The notes: generated by a model not told the origin, from the letters alone. DNA of 64,000 nucleotides from Klebsiella sp. BIGb0138 (GCF_004342285.1 NZ_SMCV01000018.1:1-64000), one strand, 5' to 3'. Positions 10,165 through 20,913 are shown, numbered from the stretch's first letter. Program-made: numbers and translations.

Positions 10165-11051
10165 TGGTTTGGCAAAATCGACCAGAAAGCATCAATAAGC
10201 GGCTCATACAGCCGCTTTTTTTGTGCGCAAACGCCCAGTTCGAAGGGGGTTTTCTCATCGCTACGCTCCAGAATCATCACGCGATTGCGCACCGGCTCCG
10301 GGCTGTTTTCCAGCACCACCTCCGGCAGCAGCGCCACGCCGCAGCCAAGCGCCACCATCGATACCATCGCCTCATGGCCGCCGACGGTGGCATAAATCGA
10401 GGGGTTGCTGATTTTGTGACGGCGGAACCACAGTTCGATACGGCGACGCACCGGCCCCTGGTCGGCCATGATAAACGGCACGGTCGACCAGTCGGGTTTC
10501 TCCTGGGAGACCTGGGTGCGTACCGGACAGGCTAACGCCGGGGCGATCAGCACAACGGCCAGATTTTCCAGCATTGAGAAGGCCACCGATCCCGGCAGCG
10601 TTTCCGGCTTACCGGCAATCGCGAGGTCGGCCTCGCCGGTCACCACTTTCTCCATCGCATCGGCGGCATCGCCGGTAGAGAGCTTGATCTCCACCGAAGG
10701 GTGGGCGGCGCGAAAGCGGTCGAGAATCGGCGGCAGGTGGCTGTAGGCTGCGGTCACCGAACAGAAGATATGTAACTCGCCGGAAAGCGACGGACCCTGC
10801 TGATCGATGGCGTGACGTAGCTGCTGATACTGCAGCAGCGTCTGCTGGGCGAAGAGGCGCAGTTCTTCACCGGCTTCAGTCAAGGTTACGGTGCGATTAT
10901 CCCGGACAAACAGCGGCTGGCCAAGGTCCTCTTCCAGGCGTTGGATCTGGCGCGAAAGGGTGGAAGGACTGACATGCATCGCCCGCGCGCTGCGGCCAAA
11001 ATGGCGGCTTTCCGCCAGATGCAGGAAGGTTTTCAGATCGCGTAAATCCAC
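10161..11051 (-). CDS. ilvY: LysR-type activator IlvY of ilvC
   Basis: A 297-residue LysR-family regulator. The N-terminal winged helix contains [24 protein letters not shown]; the rest is the inducer domain, which senses acetolactate and acetohydroxybutyrate, the substrates of IlvC. Two in-frame GTG codons are candidates (11060 and 11051). The second has GGAG at a good distance and gives the E. coli length starting [12 protein letters not shown], while at the first GGAG would be too close. It is divergent from ilvC and autoregulated in E. coli. Confidence 0.94.
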   Translation of the reverse strand: MDLRDLKTFLHLAESRHFGRSARAMHVSPSTLSRQIQRLEEDLGQPLFVRDNRTVTLTEAGEELRLFAQQTLLQYQQLRHAIDQQGPSLSGELHIFCSVTAAYSHLPPILDRFRAAHPSVEIKLSTGDAADAMEKVVTGEADLAIAGKPETLPGSVAFSMLENLAVVLIAPALACPVRTQVSQEKPDWSTVPFIMADQGPVRRRIELWFRRHKISNPSIYATVGGHEAMVSMVALGCGVALLPEVVLENSPEPVRNRVMILERSDEKTPFELGVCAQKKRLYEPLIDAFWSILPNH

Positions 11052-11165
11052 AGGCCGCACTCCACGATTTTATATTGCAGTTATTGCAACATGACGTTGT
11101 GAATATATCAATTTCCGCAATGAATTTCCTGTCATATAGTAAGTTCATTCTCGCAAAAGCGAACC
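11052..11165. promoter_or_regulatory. ilvY / ilvC divergent promoter and IlvY operators
   Basis: The ilvY-proximal part of the intergenic region carries repeated TTGCA elements: ATTGCAGTTATTGCAAC at 11074-11090 and TTTCCGCAATG further on. These resemble the paired IlvY operators of the E. coli ilvYC region. Between them and the ilvC ATG lies an ERIC element, so the ilvC leader is unusually long. Confidence 0.6.
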
Positions 11166-11175
11166 GAACAATATG

Positions 11176-11286
11176 CTCGTCGTGTTTCAGGTTGCGGATG
11201 CGCTGGCTGCGTCAGCTTGCCCCGGTCACTTACTTGAGTAAGCGCCAGGGATTCGCAGCCCTGCCGCCCTCCTGCCACTCGAAATC
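11176..11286. repeat. ERIC (intergenic repeat unit) in ilvC 5' region
   Basis: An imperfect palindrome whose core CCCCGGTCACTTACTTGAGT, followed by AAGCGCCAGGGATTC, matches the conserved centre of enterobacterial repetitive intergenic consensus (ERIC) elements. Flanks GTTTCAGGTTGCGGATGCG and CTGCCACTCGAAA are the usual complementary arms. Ends are approximate. A second copy lies upstream of metE. Confidence 0.85.
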
Positions 11287-11323
11287 CATCGAGTCACAAC
11301 GCACAACATCACGGAGTATCACC

Positions 11324-12799
11324 ATGGCTAACTACTTTAATACACTGAATCTGCGCCAGCAGCTGGCACAGCTGGGTAAATGTCGCTTTATGGCGCGCGA
11401 CGAATTCGCCGATGGCGCCAGCTACCTTCAGGGTAAAAAAGTGGTCATCGTCGGCTGCGGCGCCCAGGGTCTGAACCAGGGGCTGAACATGCGTGACTCC
11501 GGCCTGGACATCTCCTATGCGCTGCGTAAAGAAGCCATTGCTGAAAAGCGTGCTTCCTGGCGTAAAGCGACCGAAAACGGTTTTAAAGTAGGGACTTACG
11601 AAGAGCTGGTTCCGCAGGCGGATCTGGTGGTTAACCTGACTCCGGACAAACAGCACTCAGACGTTGTGCGTTCCGTACAGCCGCTGATGAAAGACGGCGC
11701 GGCGCTGGGCTACTCCCACGGCTTCAACATTGTTGAAGTCGGCGAGCAGATCCGTAAAGACATCACCGTGGTGATGGTGGCGCCGAAGTGCCCGGGTACC
11801 GAAGTGCGTGAAGAATACAAACGTGGTTTTGGCGTCCCGACGCTGATCGCGGTTCACCCGGAAAACGACCCGAAAGGTGAAGGCATGGCCATCGCTAAAG
11901 CCTGGGCTGCGGCTACCGGCGGTCACCGTGCGGGCGTGCTGGAATCCTCCTTCGTGGCGGAAGTGAAATCTGACCTGATGGGCGAGCAAACCATTCTGTG
12001 CGGCATGCTGCAGGCGGGTTCTCTGCTGTGCTTCGATAAGCTGGTGGCGGAAGGTACCGATCCGGCATATGCAGAAAAACTGATTCAGTTCGGCTGGGAA
12101 ACCATCACCGAAGCGCTGAAGCAGGGCGGTATTACGCTGATGATGGATCGCCTGTCCAACCCGGCGAAACTGCGTGCCTACGCGCTGTCCGAGCAGCTGA
12201 AAGAGATCATGGCCCCGCTGTTCCAGAAGCATATGGATGACATCATCTCCGGCGAATTCTCTTCCGGCATGATGGCTGACTGGGCGAACGATGATAAGAA
12301 ACTGCTGACCTGGCGTGAAGAGACCGGCGCCACCGCGTTCGAAACCGCTCCGCAGTTTGAAGGTAAAATCGGCGAGCAGGAGTACTTCGATAAAGGCGTG
12401 CTGATGATTGCGATGGTGAAGGCGGGCGTTGAGCTGGCATTCGAAACCATGGTGGCTTCCGGGATCATCGAAGAATCCGCTTACTACGAATCACTGCATG
12501 AGCTGCCGCTGATTGCGAACACCATCGCGCGTAAGCGTCTGTATGAAATGAACGTGGTTATCTCTGATACCGCCGAGTACGGTAACTACCTGTTCTCTTA
12601 CGCTTGCGTACCGCTGCTGAAAGAGTTCATGACTACGCTGCAGACCGGCGACCTGGGCACTGCGATTGCGGAAGGCGCGGTTGATAACGCCCAGCTGCGC
12701 GACGTGAACGATGCGATTCGCAGCCACGCTATCGAAGCGGTTGGCCAGAAGCTGCGCGGCTATATGACCGATATGAAACGTATCGCTGTAGCAGGTTAA
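11324..12799 (+). CDS. ilvC: Ketol-acid reductoisomerase
   Basis: 491 residues, the long class II form typical of enterics. It isomerises and reduces acetolactate or acetohydroxybutyrate with NADPH and Mg2+. The N-terminal Rossmann motif [10 protein letters not shown] starts near residue 45, and a duplicated knotted helical domain follows. The open frame extends 83 codons upstream through the ERIC element, but ATG 11324 gives the conserved [14 protein letters not shown] start and is preceded by ACGGAGTATCACC. IlvY induces it in E. coli. A GC-rich hairpin (12812-12829) and a REP-like repeat follow it. Confidence 0.97.
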   Translation: MANYFNTLNLRQQLAQLGKCRFMARDEFADGASYLQGKKVVIVGCGAQGLNQGLNMRDSGLDISYALRKEAIAEKRASWRKATENGFKVGTYEELVPQADLVVNLTPDKQHSDVVRSVQPLMKDGAALGYSHGFNIVEVGEQIRKDITVVMVAPKCPGTEVREEYKRGFGVPTLIAVHPENDPKGEGMAIAKAWAAATGGHRAGVLESSFVAEVKSDLMGEQTILCGMLQAGSLLCFDKLVAEGTDPAYAEKLIQFGWETITEALKQGGITLMMDRLSNPAKLRAYALSEQLKEIMAPLFQKHMDDIISGEFSSGMMADWANDDKKLLTWREETGATAFETAPQFEGKIGEQEYFDKGVLMIAMVKAGVELAFETMVASGIIEESAYYESLHELPLIANTIARKRLYEMNVVISDTAEYGNYLFSYACVPLLKEFMTTLQTGDLGTAIAEGAVDNAQLRDVNDAIRSHAIEAVGQKLRGYMTDMKRIAVAG

Positions 12800-12846
12800 T
12801 TCCCGTCTTCTTGCGGCCCGCAGGCCGCATCGACCAGGAAATCCGT

Positions 12847-12884
12847 CAGGCCCGGTAAGCATAAGCGCTACCGGGCCTGTTTAT
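12847..12884. repeat. REP-like palindrome after ilvC
   Basis: CAGGCCCGGTA and TACCGGGCCTG form an 11-bp inverted repeat around an 11-base loop, followed by TTTATTTA. The sequence resembles Klebsiella/Enterobacter REP units and may act as terminator or mRNA 3' stabiliser for ilvC and the convergent methyltransferase gene. Confidence 0.7.
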
Positions 12885-13504
12885 TTACGCCTTAACGCAA
12901 TAACCGAATCCGATACCTCTCCCTGCTCGCCCTCCGGCCCGCGCATCATGCGCGAAACATCGTCGCAGAAAATAATCTCCCAGCCTTCAGGCAGCGGCCC
13001 AAGCGATGCGACGGCGTCTTTTGCCGACTGGAAGGGACGATCGGCATGCTCTGACCATGACGGCGGTTTGGCATGCGAGGTAATCAGCAGCATGCCTCCT
13101 GGCGCAACGTGGGCAAATGCGGCGCGGAAGATGTTATGCCGATCGAAGGTTAGCGGCGATTCCAGAAAAGAGGCCACAATCAGATCGAACTCGCCTGCAG
13201 GAAAACCGGCGGTGAGATCGTATCGGGTGAAGGTAATACGATCGCTGACCGCAGATCGTTCGGCGTTGCCGGCGGCGTATTCCAGCGCCCGCGAGGATAA
13301 ATCCACGGCGGTGACCTGCCAGCCCTTTTTCGCCAGCCAGACGCTATCGTCCCCGCGCCCGCAGCCTAGCTCCAGCGCTTTGCCTGGCGCTAATTCTTCG
13401 GTAAAGCGCACCAGAATTTTGCCTGGGATGCCGCTGGAGAGAGGAGACATTGCATCGTAATGCGATTCCCAAAATTGTTCCGGCGTCTGTTCCTGATTGT
13501 GCAT
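12881..13504 (-). CDS. Class I SAM-dependent methyltransferase, unknown substrate
   Basis: 207 residues. Motif I LELGCGRGDDS (about residues 44-54) and post-I VTAVDLS identify a seven-strand Rossmann methyltransferase of the Methyltransf_25/TehB-like type. The substrate cannot be told from sequence; thiopurine, tellurite and small-metabolite methylases are possible relatives. Start 13504 is chosen over 13534 because GAGGTGACT directly precedes it. It is divergent from the Rrf2-type regulator, and a 21-bp palindromic site lies 29-49 bases upstream of its start. There is no counterpart between ilvC and ppiC in K-12. Confidence 0.82.
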   Translation of the reverse strand: MHNQEQTPEQFWESHYDAMSPLSSGIPGKILVRFTEELAPGKALELGCGRGDDSVWLAKKGWQVTAVDLSSRALEYAAGNAERSAVSDRITFTRYDLTAGFPAGEFDLIVASFLESPLTFDRHNIFRAAFAHVAPGGMLLITSHAKPPSWSEHADRPFQSAKDAVASLGPLPEGWEIIFCDDVSRMMRGPEGEQGEVSDSVIALRRK

Positions 13505-13532
13505 AGTCACCTCATCGTTAACGGAAAATATC

Positions 13533-13553
13533 ATGTAATATTAAAAGTAACAT
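13533..13553. promoter_or_regulatory. Putative operator 1 of the Rrf2-type regulator
   Basis: A 21-bp imperfect palindrome beginning ATGTAATATT and ending AGTAACAT, just upstream of the methyltransferase start. It matches the second site at 13668-13688 at 17 of 21 positions. Rrf2 proteins typically bind AT-rich dyads of this size. Inference from repeat and position only. Confidence 0.55.
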
Positions 13554-13667
13554 AAGATTTGTTTTGGTCAATAATGTGGGGTGAAAATATAAATTTGTTT
13601 AATTATCATTATGTTGATTGATTTTTTTGGATTTATCCCCTTTGGGGAATTGCGCAATATGCCGTTT

Positions 13668-13688
13668 ATGTAATATCGTAAGTTACAT
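13668..13688. promoter_or_regulatory. Putative operator 2 of the Rrf2-type regulator
   Basis: ATGTAA, nine bases, TTACAT: a perfect 6-bp dyad that ends on the start codon of the regulator gene (ATG 13687), so bound protein would block its own translation start or promoter. It is nearly the same as the site in front of the divergent methyltransferase. Confidence 0.55.
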
Positions 13689-14127
13689 GAAAACAAATAA
13701 CTCATTCTCAGCAACGCTGCACATCCTGCTGCACCTGGAGCAGATGGATAAGCCCCTGACGTCGGAGCAGATGGCCGCCTTTATTGATGGTAATCCGGCG
13801 TTCATCCGCAAGCTGCTTGCCGGCCTCAGGGAAAAAAACATTGTCTGTGCCACGAAGGGGCACCACGGCGGCTGGCGGCTATGTCGGCCGGTGACAGAGA
13901 TTACGCTTTACGATATCTACATGGCGTTAGGTGAACCGGCGCTATTTGCGCTGGGCAACCGCAGCGAGAACCCACAATGCCTGGTGGAACAGGGGGTAAA
14001 CCGGGTGATGTCGGCAACGCTTGCTGATGCGCAAACGCTGATCCTCGATCGTTTTAAAAGCCTGACCCTACACGATATCGGCAGCGAATTTATCAGCTAC
14101 TTCAACGACAAAGGCCATAACCCATGA
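13687..14127 (+). CDS. Rrf2-family transcriptional regulator
   Basis: 146 residues from ATG 13687; an upstream TTG at 13618 would add an unlikely 23 residues across the operator. The winged-helix part has the Rrf2 pattern: TLHILLHLEQM, then LTSEQMAAFIDGNPAFIRKLLAGLREKNIV, then the wing GHHGGWRLCRP. Only single cysteines occur in the three regions (IVCATKG, RLCRP, PQCLVEQ), so the CX5CX7C iron-sulfur site of IscR and NsrR is absent. It may sense through redox cysteines or another ligand. It overlaps the next gene by ATGA and probably controls itself and the divergent methyltransferase. Confidence 0.82.
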   Translation: MKTNNSFSATLHILLHLEQMDKPLTSEQMAAFIDGNPAFIRKLLAGLREKNIVCATKGHHGGWRLCRPVTEITLYDIYMALGEPALFALGNRSENPQCLVEQGVNRVMSATLADAQTLILDRFKSLTLHDIGSEFISYFNDKGHNP

Positions 14128-14486
14128 TTGCTACCTTAACGACCTGCCTGATGATTGCCCTGGCGGCCAGCAGTATTTCGATGACGGTGACGCAGACGGA
14201 GCTGTTTGCCACGTTCCGCGAGTGGACGGCAAAAAAGAATGCGCTGATGGGGCATCTGTTTCAATGTTTCTACTGCTTAAGCCACTGGGTAGTGTTTGGC
14301 GGGATGGCGGTGTATCGCCCGGCGCTGTTGAACAGCGGCTTTGCACTGATTGACTGGGTGATGACGGCGTTTATCACCATCACCTTCGCGACGCTGATTA
14401 ACGGACTGATGTTTAAGGTATTCCAGGCTGCTATCAGCATGCATGTCATGAAACATGAGGCACAAAAAACGCTGCAGGCGAAATAA
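14124..14486 (+). CDS. Small membrane protein, DUF1360-like
   Basis: 120 residues with three or four hydrophobic segments (about residues 3-20, 45-60, 70-95). Between the first two is HLFQCFYCLSHWV, a CxxC-aromatic motif like that of DUF1360 (YjcA-type) proteins. The function of that family is not known to me. Its start overlaps the regulator stop by four bases, so the two are co-translated. A strong two-way terminator follows. Family assignment is from the motif by memory. Confidence 0.65.
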   Translation: MIATLTTCLMIALAASSISMTVTQTELFATFREWTAKKNALMGHLFQCFYCLSHWVVFGGMAVYRPALLNSGFALIDWVMTAFITITFATLINGLMFKVFQAAISMHVMKHEAQKTLQAK

Positions 14487-14487
14487 G

Positions 14488-14522
14488 AAAAAAAAGCCTC
14501 TCTGCGCCAGAGAGGCTTTTTT
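14488..14522. terminator. Bidirectional terminator between DUF1360-like gene and ppiC
   Basis: GCCTCTCTG, loop CGC, CAGAGAGGC with flanking A8 and T6 runs. It serves the plus-strand regulator operon and the minus-strand ppiC. Confidence 0.92.
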
Positions 14523-14528
14523 AATGCA

Positions 14529-14837
<309 letters not shown>

Positions 14838-14860
14838 TCAGGGGGCAATATTAGCATGCG

Positions 14861-15142
14861 TTAGCGGCGATATAGCACCTTAATGATGTGATAACCAAAC
14901 CGGGTTTTCACCGGCCCATAGGGTTTCAGCAACGGGCAGGTGAAGACGGCATGATCAAATGGCCCGACCATCGTTCCCTGTTTAAACTCGCCGAGATCGC
15001 CGCCGTTGCGCCCGGAGGGGCAGCGCGAATAGCGCTTCGCCAGATGATCGAAGCTAACGCCTCGCTCCAGTTTGGCGAGGATCTCCTGCGCCAGCTTCTC
15101 TTCTTTCACCAGGATGTGCAGGGCCGCTGCGGACTTTGCCAT
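14861..15142 (-). CDS. Second parvulin-type peptidyl-prolyl isomerase, tandem paralogue of ppiC
   Basis: 93 residues, identical to the neighbouring PpiC at about 59 of 93 positions by my hand alignment, with the same catalytic residues ([26 protein letters not shown]). Differences concentrate in residues 19-33 and around the substrate-binding 56-80 stretch ([11 protein letters not shown] for [11 protein letters not shown]), which suggests a different client range. It is upstream in the likely two-gene transcript. In K-12 this spot holds only remnants as I recall it. It could be an old tandem duplication or transfer. Confidence 0.9.
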   Translation of the reverse strand: MAKSAAALHILVKEEKLAQEILAKLERGVSFDHLAKRYSRCPSGRNGGDLGEFKQGTMVGPFDHAVFTCPLLKPYGPVKTRFGYHIIKVLYRR

Positions 15143-15254
15143 AGTTTCGCTCTCAGGATGACGGGTGTTGCCAACACTTTACCATTAGCCGGTAAATCTC
15201 CCCCCGGCTTTCTGCTACAATCCTCACCCCGTTCGAAGATTGAGCAAGACTCCC

Positions 15255-17276
15255 ATGCGTTTAAACCCTGGCCAACAACAAGCCGTCGAATTCGTGACCG
15301 GGCCGTGCCTGGTGCTGGCGGGCGCCGGTTCCGGTAAGACCCGCGTTATCACCAATAAAATCGCCCACCTGATCCGCGGCTGCGGTTATCAGGCGCGCCA
15401 TATCGCGGCGGTGACCTTTACCAATAAAGCGGCACGCGAAATGAAAGAGCGTGTCGGGCAAACGCTGGGACGCAAAGAGGCGCGCGGCCTGATGATTTCC
15501 ACCTTCCATACCCTGGGGCTGGATATTATTAAGCGTGAGTATGCCGCGCTGGGGATGAAATCTAACTTTTCGCTGTTCGATGATACCGACCAGGTGGCCC
15601 TGCTCAAAGAGCTGACAGAGGGGTTGATCGAAGACGATAAAGGGGTTCTCCAGCAGCTGATCTCGACGATCTCCAACTGGAAAAACGATCTGCAAACCCC
15701 GGCGCAGGCGGCAGCCAGCGCGAAGGGCGAGCGGGATCGGATCTTTGCCCACTGCTATGGGCTGTATGATGCGCATATGAAAGCCTGCAACGTGCTGGAT
15801 TTCGACGATCTGATCCTGCTGCCCACCCTGCTACTGCAGCGCAATGGAGAGGTGCGCGAGCGCTGGCAGAACAAGATCCGTTATCTGCTGGTGGATGAAT
15901 ATCAGGATACCAACACCAGCCAGTATGAGATGGTGAAGCTGCTGGTGGGGCAGCGGGCGCGCTTTACCGTGGTGGGGGACGACGATCAGTCGATCTACTC
16001 CTGGCGCGGGGCGCGGCCGCAGAACCTGGTACTGCTGAGTCAGGACTTCCCGGCGCTGCAGGTGATCAAACTCGAACAGAACTACCGTTCTTCCGGCCGG
16101 ATATTGAAAGCGGCCAACATCCTGATCGCCAACAATCCGCACGTCTTTGAAAAACGCCTGTTTTCCGAGCTTGGCTACGGCGCTGAGCTGAAAGTGCTTT
16201 CAGCGAATCATGAAGAACATGAAGCGGAGCGGGTCACCGGGGAACTGATCGCCCACCACTTTATTAATAAGACGCAATATAAGGATTACGCGATCCTCTA
16301 CCGCGGTAACCATCAGTCGCGGGTCTTTGAAAAGATGCTGATGCAAAACCGCATTCCGTACAAAATTTCCGGCGGCACGTCGTTTTTCTCGCGGCCGGAG
16401 ATCAAAGACCTGCTGGCCTATCTGCGCGTGCTGACCAACCCGGATGACGACAGCGCCTTCCTGCGCATCGTGAATACGCCAAAGCGTGAAATCGGCCCGG
16501 CTACCCTGCAAAAACTGGGCGAGTGGGCGATGACCCGCAATAAGAGTCTATTCGCCGCCAGTTTTGATATGGGGCTCACCCAGACGCTGACCGGCCGCGG
16601 TTACGATGCGCTCACGGGCTTTACCCGGTGGCTGGGGGAAATCCAGCGTCTGGCGGAAAGCGAGCCGGTAACCGCGGTGCGCGATCTGATTCGCGGCGTG
16701 GACTATGAATCCTGGCTGTATGAGACCTCCCCGAGTCCGAAGGCCGCAGAAATGCGTATGAAAAACGTCAATCAGCTGTTCAGCTGGATGACGGAGATGC
16801 TGGAAGGAAGCGAGATTGACGAACCCATGACGTTGACCCAGGTGGTCACCCGCTTTACCCTGCGCGATATGATGGAGCGCGGCGAGTCAGATGAAGAGTC
16901 GGATCAGGTGCAGCTGATGACCCTGCATGCCTCGAAGGGGCTGGAGTTTCCTTACGTCTACCTGGTGGGCATGGAGGAGGGGCTGCTGCCGCACCAGAGC
17001 AGTATTGATGAAGACAACGTGGATGAAGAGCGCCGGCTGGCCTACGTCGGCATCACCCGCGCGCAAAAAGAGCTGACCTTTACCTTGTGTAAAGAACGCC
17101 GTCAGTACGGCGAGCTGGTGCGCCCGGAACCCAGCCGTTTTCTGCTGGAGCTGCCGCAGGACGACCTGATCTGGGAGCAGGAACGTAAGGTTATCTCCGC
17201 GGAAGAGCGGATGCATAAAGGGCAGGCGAACGTCGCCAACATTCGGGCGATGCTGGCAAAAGCAAAAGGGAAGTAA
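15255..17276 (+). CDS. rep: ATP-dependent DNA helicase Rep
   Basis: 673 residues, the E. coli length, starting [19 protein letters not shown] superfamily 1A 3'-5' helicase that works with the replisome to clear protein blocks and in phage replication. Visible motifs: GAGSGKTRV (Walker A, residues 22-30), [46 protein letters not shown] and [11 protein letters not shown]. An earlier in-frame start at 15240 is possible, but 15255 fits the family. Its paralogue uvrD is in this window at 47289. Confidence 0.96.
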   Translation: MRLNPGQQQAVEFVTGPCLVLAGAGSGKTRVITNKIAHLIRGCGYQARHIAAVTFTNKAAREMKERVGQTLGRKEARGLMISTFHTLGLDIIKREYAALGMKSNFSLFDDTDQVALLKELTEGLIEDDKGVLQQLISTISNWKNDLQTPAQAAASAKGERDRIFAHCYGLYDAHMKACNVLDFDDLILLPTLLLQRNGEVRERWQNKIRYLLVDEYQDTNTSQYEMVKLLVGQRARFTVVGDDDQSIYSWRGARPQNLVLLSQDFPALQVIKLEQNYRSSGRILKAANILIANNPHVFEKRLFSELGYGAELKVLSANHEEHEAERVTGELIAHHFINKTQYKDYAILYRGNHQSRVFEKMLMQNRIPYKISGGTSFFSRPEIKDLLAYLRVLTNPDDDSAFLRIVNTPKREIGPATLQKLGEWAMTRNKSLFAASFDMGLTQTLTGRGYDALTGFTRWLGEIQRLAESEPVTAVRDLIRGVDYESWLYETSPSPKAAEMRMKNVNQLFSWMTEMLEGSEIDEPMTLTQVVTRFTLRDMMERGESDEESDQVQLMTLHASKGLEFPYVYLVGMEEGLLPHQSSIDEDNVDEERRLAYVGITRAQKELTFTLCKERRQYGELVRPEPSRFLLELPQDDLIWEQERKVISAEERMHKGQANVANIRAMLAKAKGK

Positions 17277-17335
17277 TGATGGGGCGTGTGCCCCGGTCAT
17301 GCTCTCCGGGGCGTGTTAGCAGCCTGCCGGCGAGA

Positions 17336-18820
17336 TTACGCCACGTCTAAAACCCAGTGGACATAACTCTGCCACTGGCACTCCTGTTCCATCAGTTCCC
17401 GGCCCAGCGGATGGCTTTCCAGCCAGCCCTCCGGCAGCGTCAGCGTGAGTTTCTCGCCATCGGCGACCAGGGTAATCATCGGCAGCAGATCGTCGCGACG
17501 GCGGCTGGCAAACAGGATAGCCAGACGTAACAGCCGACAAAGATGCTCCGCGACGCGCGGTTTCACCGCATTTTGCTGGTGGAGCGAAGAGAGATCGATG
17601 GTGTTGGTTTGATTGAGTAATAACGTCGCGAGCAGCTTTTTCTGCGCCGGCGTGAAACCGGGCAGATCGAGGTTACTCACCAGGTAGGCGGCATGTTGCG
17701 GGGCGCGTTTAAAATCGACGCTCAGGCCAATTTCATGCAGCGCGCAGGCGCTGGCCAGCAGATCGCGGCTGAGCGGTTCCAGTTCCCAGGTATCATCCAG
17801 CTGACTCACCAGATGCGCAGCGAGGTGGGTCACGCGCTGAGCCTGCTCGGTATCGATCATAAAGCGGCGCTGAATATTGCGCAGGGTGCGGCTACGAATA
17901 TCCTGATCGACGGCCAGATGCAGCATACCGTAAACCAGACCTTCACGCAGCGCTCCGCCCGCCAGGGTCATGCACTGAATATTCAGTTCACTGAAGATGG
18001 CGATCAGGATGGCCAGGCCGCTGGGGAAAACTAACGCCCGCTCTAAGGTTAAGCCTTCGATTTCCAGCTCTTCCAGACGCCCGCACTGTATCGCCCGCTG
18101 TTTGAGCTGCTGCAGTTTTGCGAGGGTGATGCGTTCATCCATCCCCTGCGCCATCATGATTTCCTGCAGGGCCTGGACGGTGCCGGAGGCGCCAACGCAG
18201 ATTTTCCAACCGTGATAATTCAGGATGTCAGTAATCGGACGCAGCACGTCGCGAGCCGCATTTTCGGCGAGATCGAAGTTTTCTTTCGTCAGGTTACGAT
18301 CGGCGAAGTAGCGTTCCAGCCAGGTGACACACCCCATCGACAGACTAAAAAGAGAGGTGGTTTGGGCCCCGGTACCGGTAACCAGCTCCGTACTGGCTCC
18401 GCCGATATCGACCACCAGACGCTGGTCTTCACCGCCGGTAGTGTGTGCAACACCTTGATAAATCAGGCGAGCCTCTTCTTCACCGCTGATAACCTGCACC
18501 GGGCAGCCGAGGATTTCCCGCGCCTTCGCCAGGAATTCATCGGCGTTGACCGCCAGACGCAGTGTGGCTGTCGCCACCACGCGAATTTGCGCGGCAGGAA
18601 TATCCTGCAGGCGTTCGGCAAACAGACGCAAACACTGCCATCCACGCTCCATCGCTTCCGCGGAGAGCGTGTTATCGCTGTTCAGGCCCGCGGCCAGACG
18701 CACTTTGCGCTTGATGCGGCTGAGCGTCTGGATGCTCCCGGCCACCTCGCGTACAACCAACATATGAAAGCTATTTGAACCAAGATCGATAGCTGCATAA
18801 AGCGAGGTGGAACTGAGCAT
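17336..18820 (-). CDS. gppA: Guanosine-5'-triphosphate,3'-diphosphate pyrophosphatase
   Basis: 494 residues, the usual length. Converts pppGpp to ppGpp in the stringent response and also has exopolyphosphatase activity. The N-terminal ASKHA fold carries [15 protein letters not shown] and [12 protein letters not shown]; the C-terminal helical HD-like domain contains [14 protein letters not shown]. It lies eight bases downstream of rhlB on the minus strand, the same order as in E. coli, and is convergent with rep. Confidence 0.95.
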   Translation of the reverse strand: MLSSTSLYAAIDLGSNSFHMLVVREVAGSIQTLSRIKRKVRLAAGLNSDNTLSAEAMERGWQCLRLFAERLQDIPAAQIRVVATATLRLAVNADEFLAKAREILGCPVQVISGEEEARLIYQGVAHTTGGEDQRLVVDIGGASTELVTGTGAQTTSLFSLSMGCVTWLERYFADRNLTKENFDLAENAARDVLRPITDILNYHGWKICVGASGTVQALQEIMMAQGMDERITLAKLQQLKQRAIQCGRLEELEIEGLTLERALVFPSGLAILIAIFSELNIQCMTLAGGALREGLVYGMLHLAVDQDIRSRTLRNIQRRFMIDTEQAQRVTHLAAHLVSQLDDTWELEPLSRDLLASACALHEIGLSVDFKRAPQHAAYLVSNLDLPGFTPAQKKLLATLLLNQTNTIDLSSLHQQNAVKPRVAEHLCRLLRLAILFASRRRDDLLPMITLVADGEKLTLTLPEGWLESHPLGRELMEQECQWQSYVHWVLDVA

Positions 18821-18828
18821 AGATTTCT

Positions 18829-20094
18829 TTAACCTGAACGACGACGGTTACGAGGCGGGCCGCTACGACGCGGGCCATTGCCCGTGCGCGGGCGCGTCAG
18901 GCGCAGCGGCTTAGGCAAATCAGTCATAAGTGCATCTGGGTTGTACTTGCTAACCGGAATGGAGTGACCGGTATAGGCCTCAATTGCCGGTAGGTTCAGC
19001 GCGTACTCTTCACAGGCCAGGCTGATGGAGTGACCGCTGGCGCCCGCGCGACCGGTACGGCCGATACGGTGGACGTAATCTTCACAGTCGTCCGGCAGGT
19101 CATAGTTAAAGACGTGCGTCACGGCCGGGATATGCAGACCACGCGCGGCAACGTCGGTCGCCACCAGAATGTCGATATCACCGCGGGTGAATTCTTCGAG
19201 AATGCGCAGACGTTTTTTCTGCGCGACGTCGCCGGTGAGCAGACCTACGCGATGGCCGTCCGCCGCCAGATGACCCCAGATATCTTCACAACGGTGCTTG
19301 GTGTTGGCGAAGATAATGGCGCGATCCGGCCATTCTTCTTCCAGCAGCGTCTGCAGCAGGCGCATTTTTTCTTCGTTGGAAGGATAGAACAGCTCTTCTT
19401 TAATACGGTGACCCGTTTTCTGTTCCGGCTCGACTTCAACGTATTCGGCGTTGTTCATCTGTTCAAAGGCCAGTTCGCGGACGCGATAAGAAAGCGTTGC
19501 GGAGAACAGCATGTTCAGGCGCTGGTTGGTCGGCGGCATACGACGGAACAGCCAGCGGATATCTTTAATAAAGCCGAGATCGTACATGCGATCGGCTTCA
19601 TCGAGCACGACAACCTGAATCGCGCCGAGGTTAATGTGATTCTGTTTGGCGTAATCGATAAGACGACCGGTGGTACCGATCAGAATGTCGACGCCGCTTT
19701 CCAGGACTTTTAGCTGCTTATCGTAGCCATCGCCGCCGTAAGCCAGGCCCAGCTTCAGGCCAGTCGCCTGCGCCAGCGGTTCGGCGTCAGCATGAATTTG
19801 TACCGCCAGTTCGCGCGTTGGCGCCATGATCAGCGCCCGCGGTTGGTTTACCTGGCGGTCAGCGCTGGCCGGGTGAGAGAGAAGATAATGAAACGTTGAC
19901 GTCAGGAACGCCATCGTTTTACCGGTACCGGTTTGCGCCTGCCCGGCGACATCACGACCTTCCAGCGTTAGCGGAAGAGCGAGTGCCTGAATGGGCGTAC
20001 AATTATGAAACCCTTTTTTTTCAAGGGCTTCAATCACTGCCGGGTGCAGGGCGAAGTCGGAAAACTTCTGTTCTGTTAAATGTGTTTTGCTCAT
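18829..20094 (-). CDS. rhlB: ATP-dependent RNA helicase RhlB
   Basis: 421 residues, a DEAD-box helicase of the RNA degradosome, where it binds RNase E and unwinds structured mRNA. Motifs in order: Q motif near [38 protein letters not shown], and [11 protein letters not shown] basic arginine-rich C-terminal tail ([21 protein letters not shown]-like) follows residue 395. Divergent from trxA across a 345-bp gap. Confidence 0.96.
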   Translation of the reverse strand: MSKTHLTEQKFSDFALHPAVIEALEKKGFHNCTPIQALALPLTLEGRDVAGQAQTGTGKTMAFLTSTFHYLLSHPASADRQVNQPRALIMAPTRELAVQIHADAEPLAQATGLKLGLAYGGDGYDKQLKVLESGVDILIGTTGRLIDYAKQNHINLGAIQVVVLDEADRMYDLGFIKDIRWLFRRMPPTNQRLNMLFSATLSYRVRELAFEQMNNAEYVEVEPEQKTGHRIKEELFYPSNEEKMRLLQTLLEEEWPDRAIIFANTKHRCEDIWGHLAADGHRVGLLTGDVAQKKRLRILEEFTRGDIDILVATDVAARGLHIPAVTHVFNYDLPDDCEDYVHRIGRTGRAGASGHSISLACEEYALNLPAIEAYTGHSIPVSKYNPDALMTDLPKPLRLTRPRTGNGPRRSGPPRNRRRSG

Positions 20095-20439
20095 AGTGTG
20101 GTAGAATATCAGCTAACTATTGCATTAAGAAAGCGTATCCGTTGAAATAACGTCAACCTTTCGTTGGCTATACGCGAAATTACGTAAGGTGCATCTGCGG
20201 CAACCGAATGAATCCTCGAAAGCTTAGACTACTGAGCGAGTCGGGGTGGATTAATCTACCGGCAACGGGTTGAGAACGGTTGGCTTTGGCTCCGGCAAGA
20301 CGAAGTCCATGATGGGCCGGGTCGCGCAGGGGTCAGTTGTTAAAGAGGCATTCGGAAGAATAACGTGTATAACGTAGCATCGGCACGTCGTTGATGTCTG
20401 CGACACCAACACACCAGGCTTATTCCTGTGGAGTTAAAT
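20095..20439. promoter_or_regulatory. rhlB-trxA intergenic region
   Basis: A 345-bp divergent gap that must hold the promoters of rhlB and trxA. No clear sigma70 pair stands out. A 21-codon open frame (20208-20273, MNPRKLRLLSESGWINLPATG) lies in the long trxA leader without a good Shine-Dalgarno sequence. It could be a leader ORF or chance. Confidence 0.5.
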
Positions 20440-20769
20440 ATGAGCGATAAAATTATTCACCTGACTGACGACAGTTTTGACACGGACGTACTCAAGGCTG
20501 ACGGGCTCACCCTCGTCGATTTCTGGGCAGAGTGGTGCGGTCCGTGCAAAATGATCGCCCCGATTCTGGATGAGATCGCTGAGGAGTATCAGGGCAAACT
20601 GACCGTTGCTAAACTGAACATCGATCAGAACCCGGGTACTGCGCCGAAATATGGCATTCGCGGCATCCCGACGCTGCTGCTGTTTAAGAACGGCGAAGTG
20701 GCGGCAACTAAGGTTGGCGCGCTGTCTAAAGGCCAGCTGAAAGATTTCCTCGACGCCAACCTGGCGTAA
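20440..20769 (+). CDS. trxA: Thioredoxin 1
   Basis: 109 residues. A cytoplasmic dithiol oxidoreductase with the active site WCGPC (Cys33, Cys36), reduced by thioredoxin reductase and donating electrons to ribonucleotide reductase, methionine sulfoxide reductase and PAPS reductase. cis-Pro in GIPTLL is present. The start ATG 20440 gives [13 protein letters not shown] as in E. coli, with GTGGAG upstream. Followed by the rho leader. Confidence 0.97.
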   Translation: MSDKIIHLTDDSFDTDVLKADGLTLVDFWAEWCGPCKMIAPILDEIAEEYQGKLTVAKLNIDQNPGTAPKYGIRGIPTLLLFKNGEVAATKVGALSKGQLKDFLDANLA

Positions 20770-20913
20770 GCGGTTTGCCATTCCGGCGTCCGGATTCCTA
20801 TTTTTAGCGGAACTCTGGACGCCCGGCGAGAGTCGTGCTAAGTTAACTTCAGACTTCGTTTTAAACATACCTTATTGTTTGAATCTTGTTTTACCCGAAG
20901 CGTCCCGCAGAAA

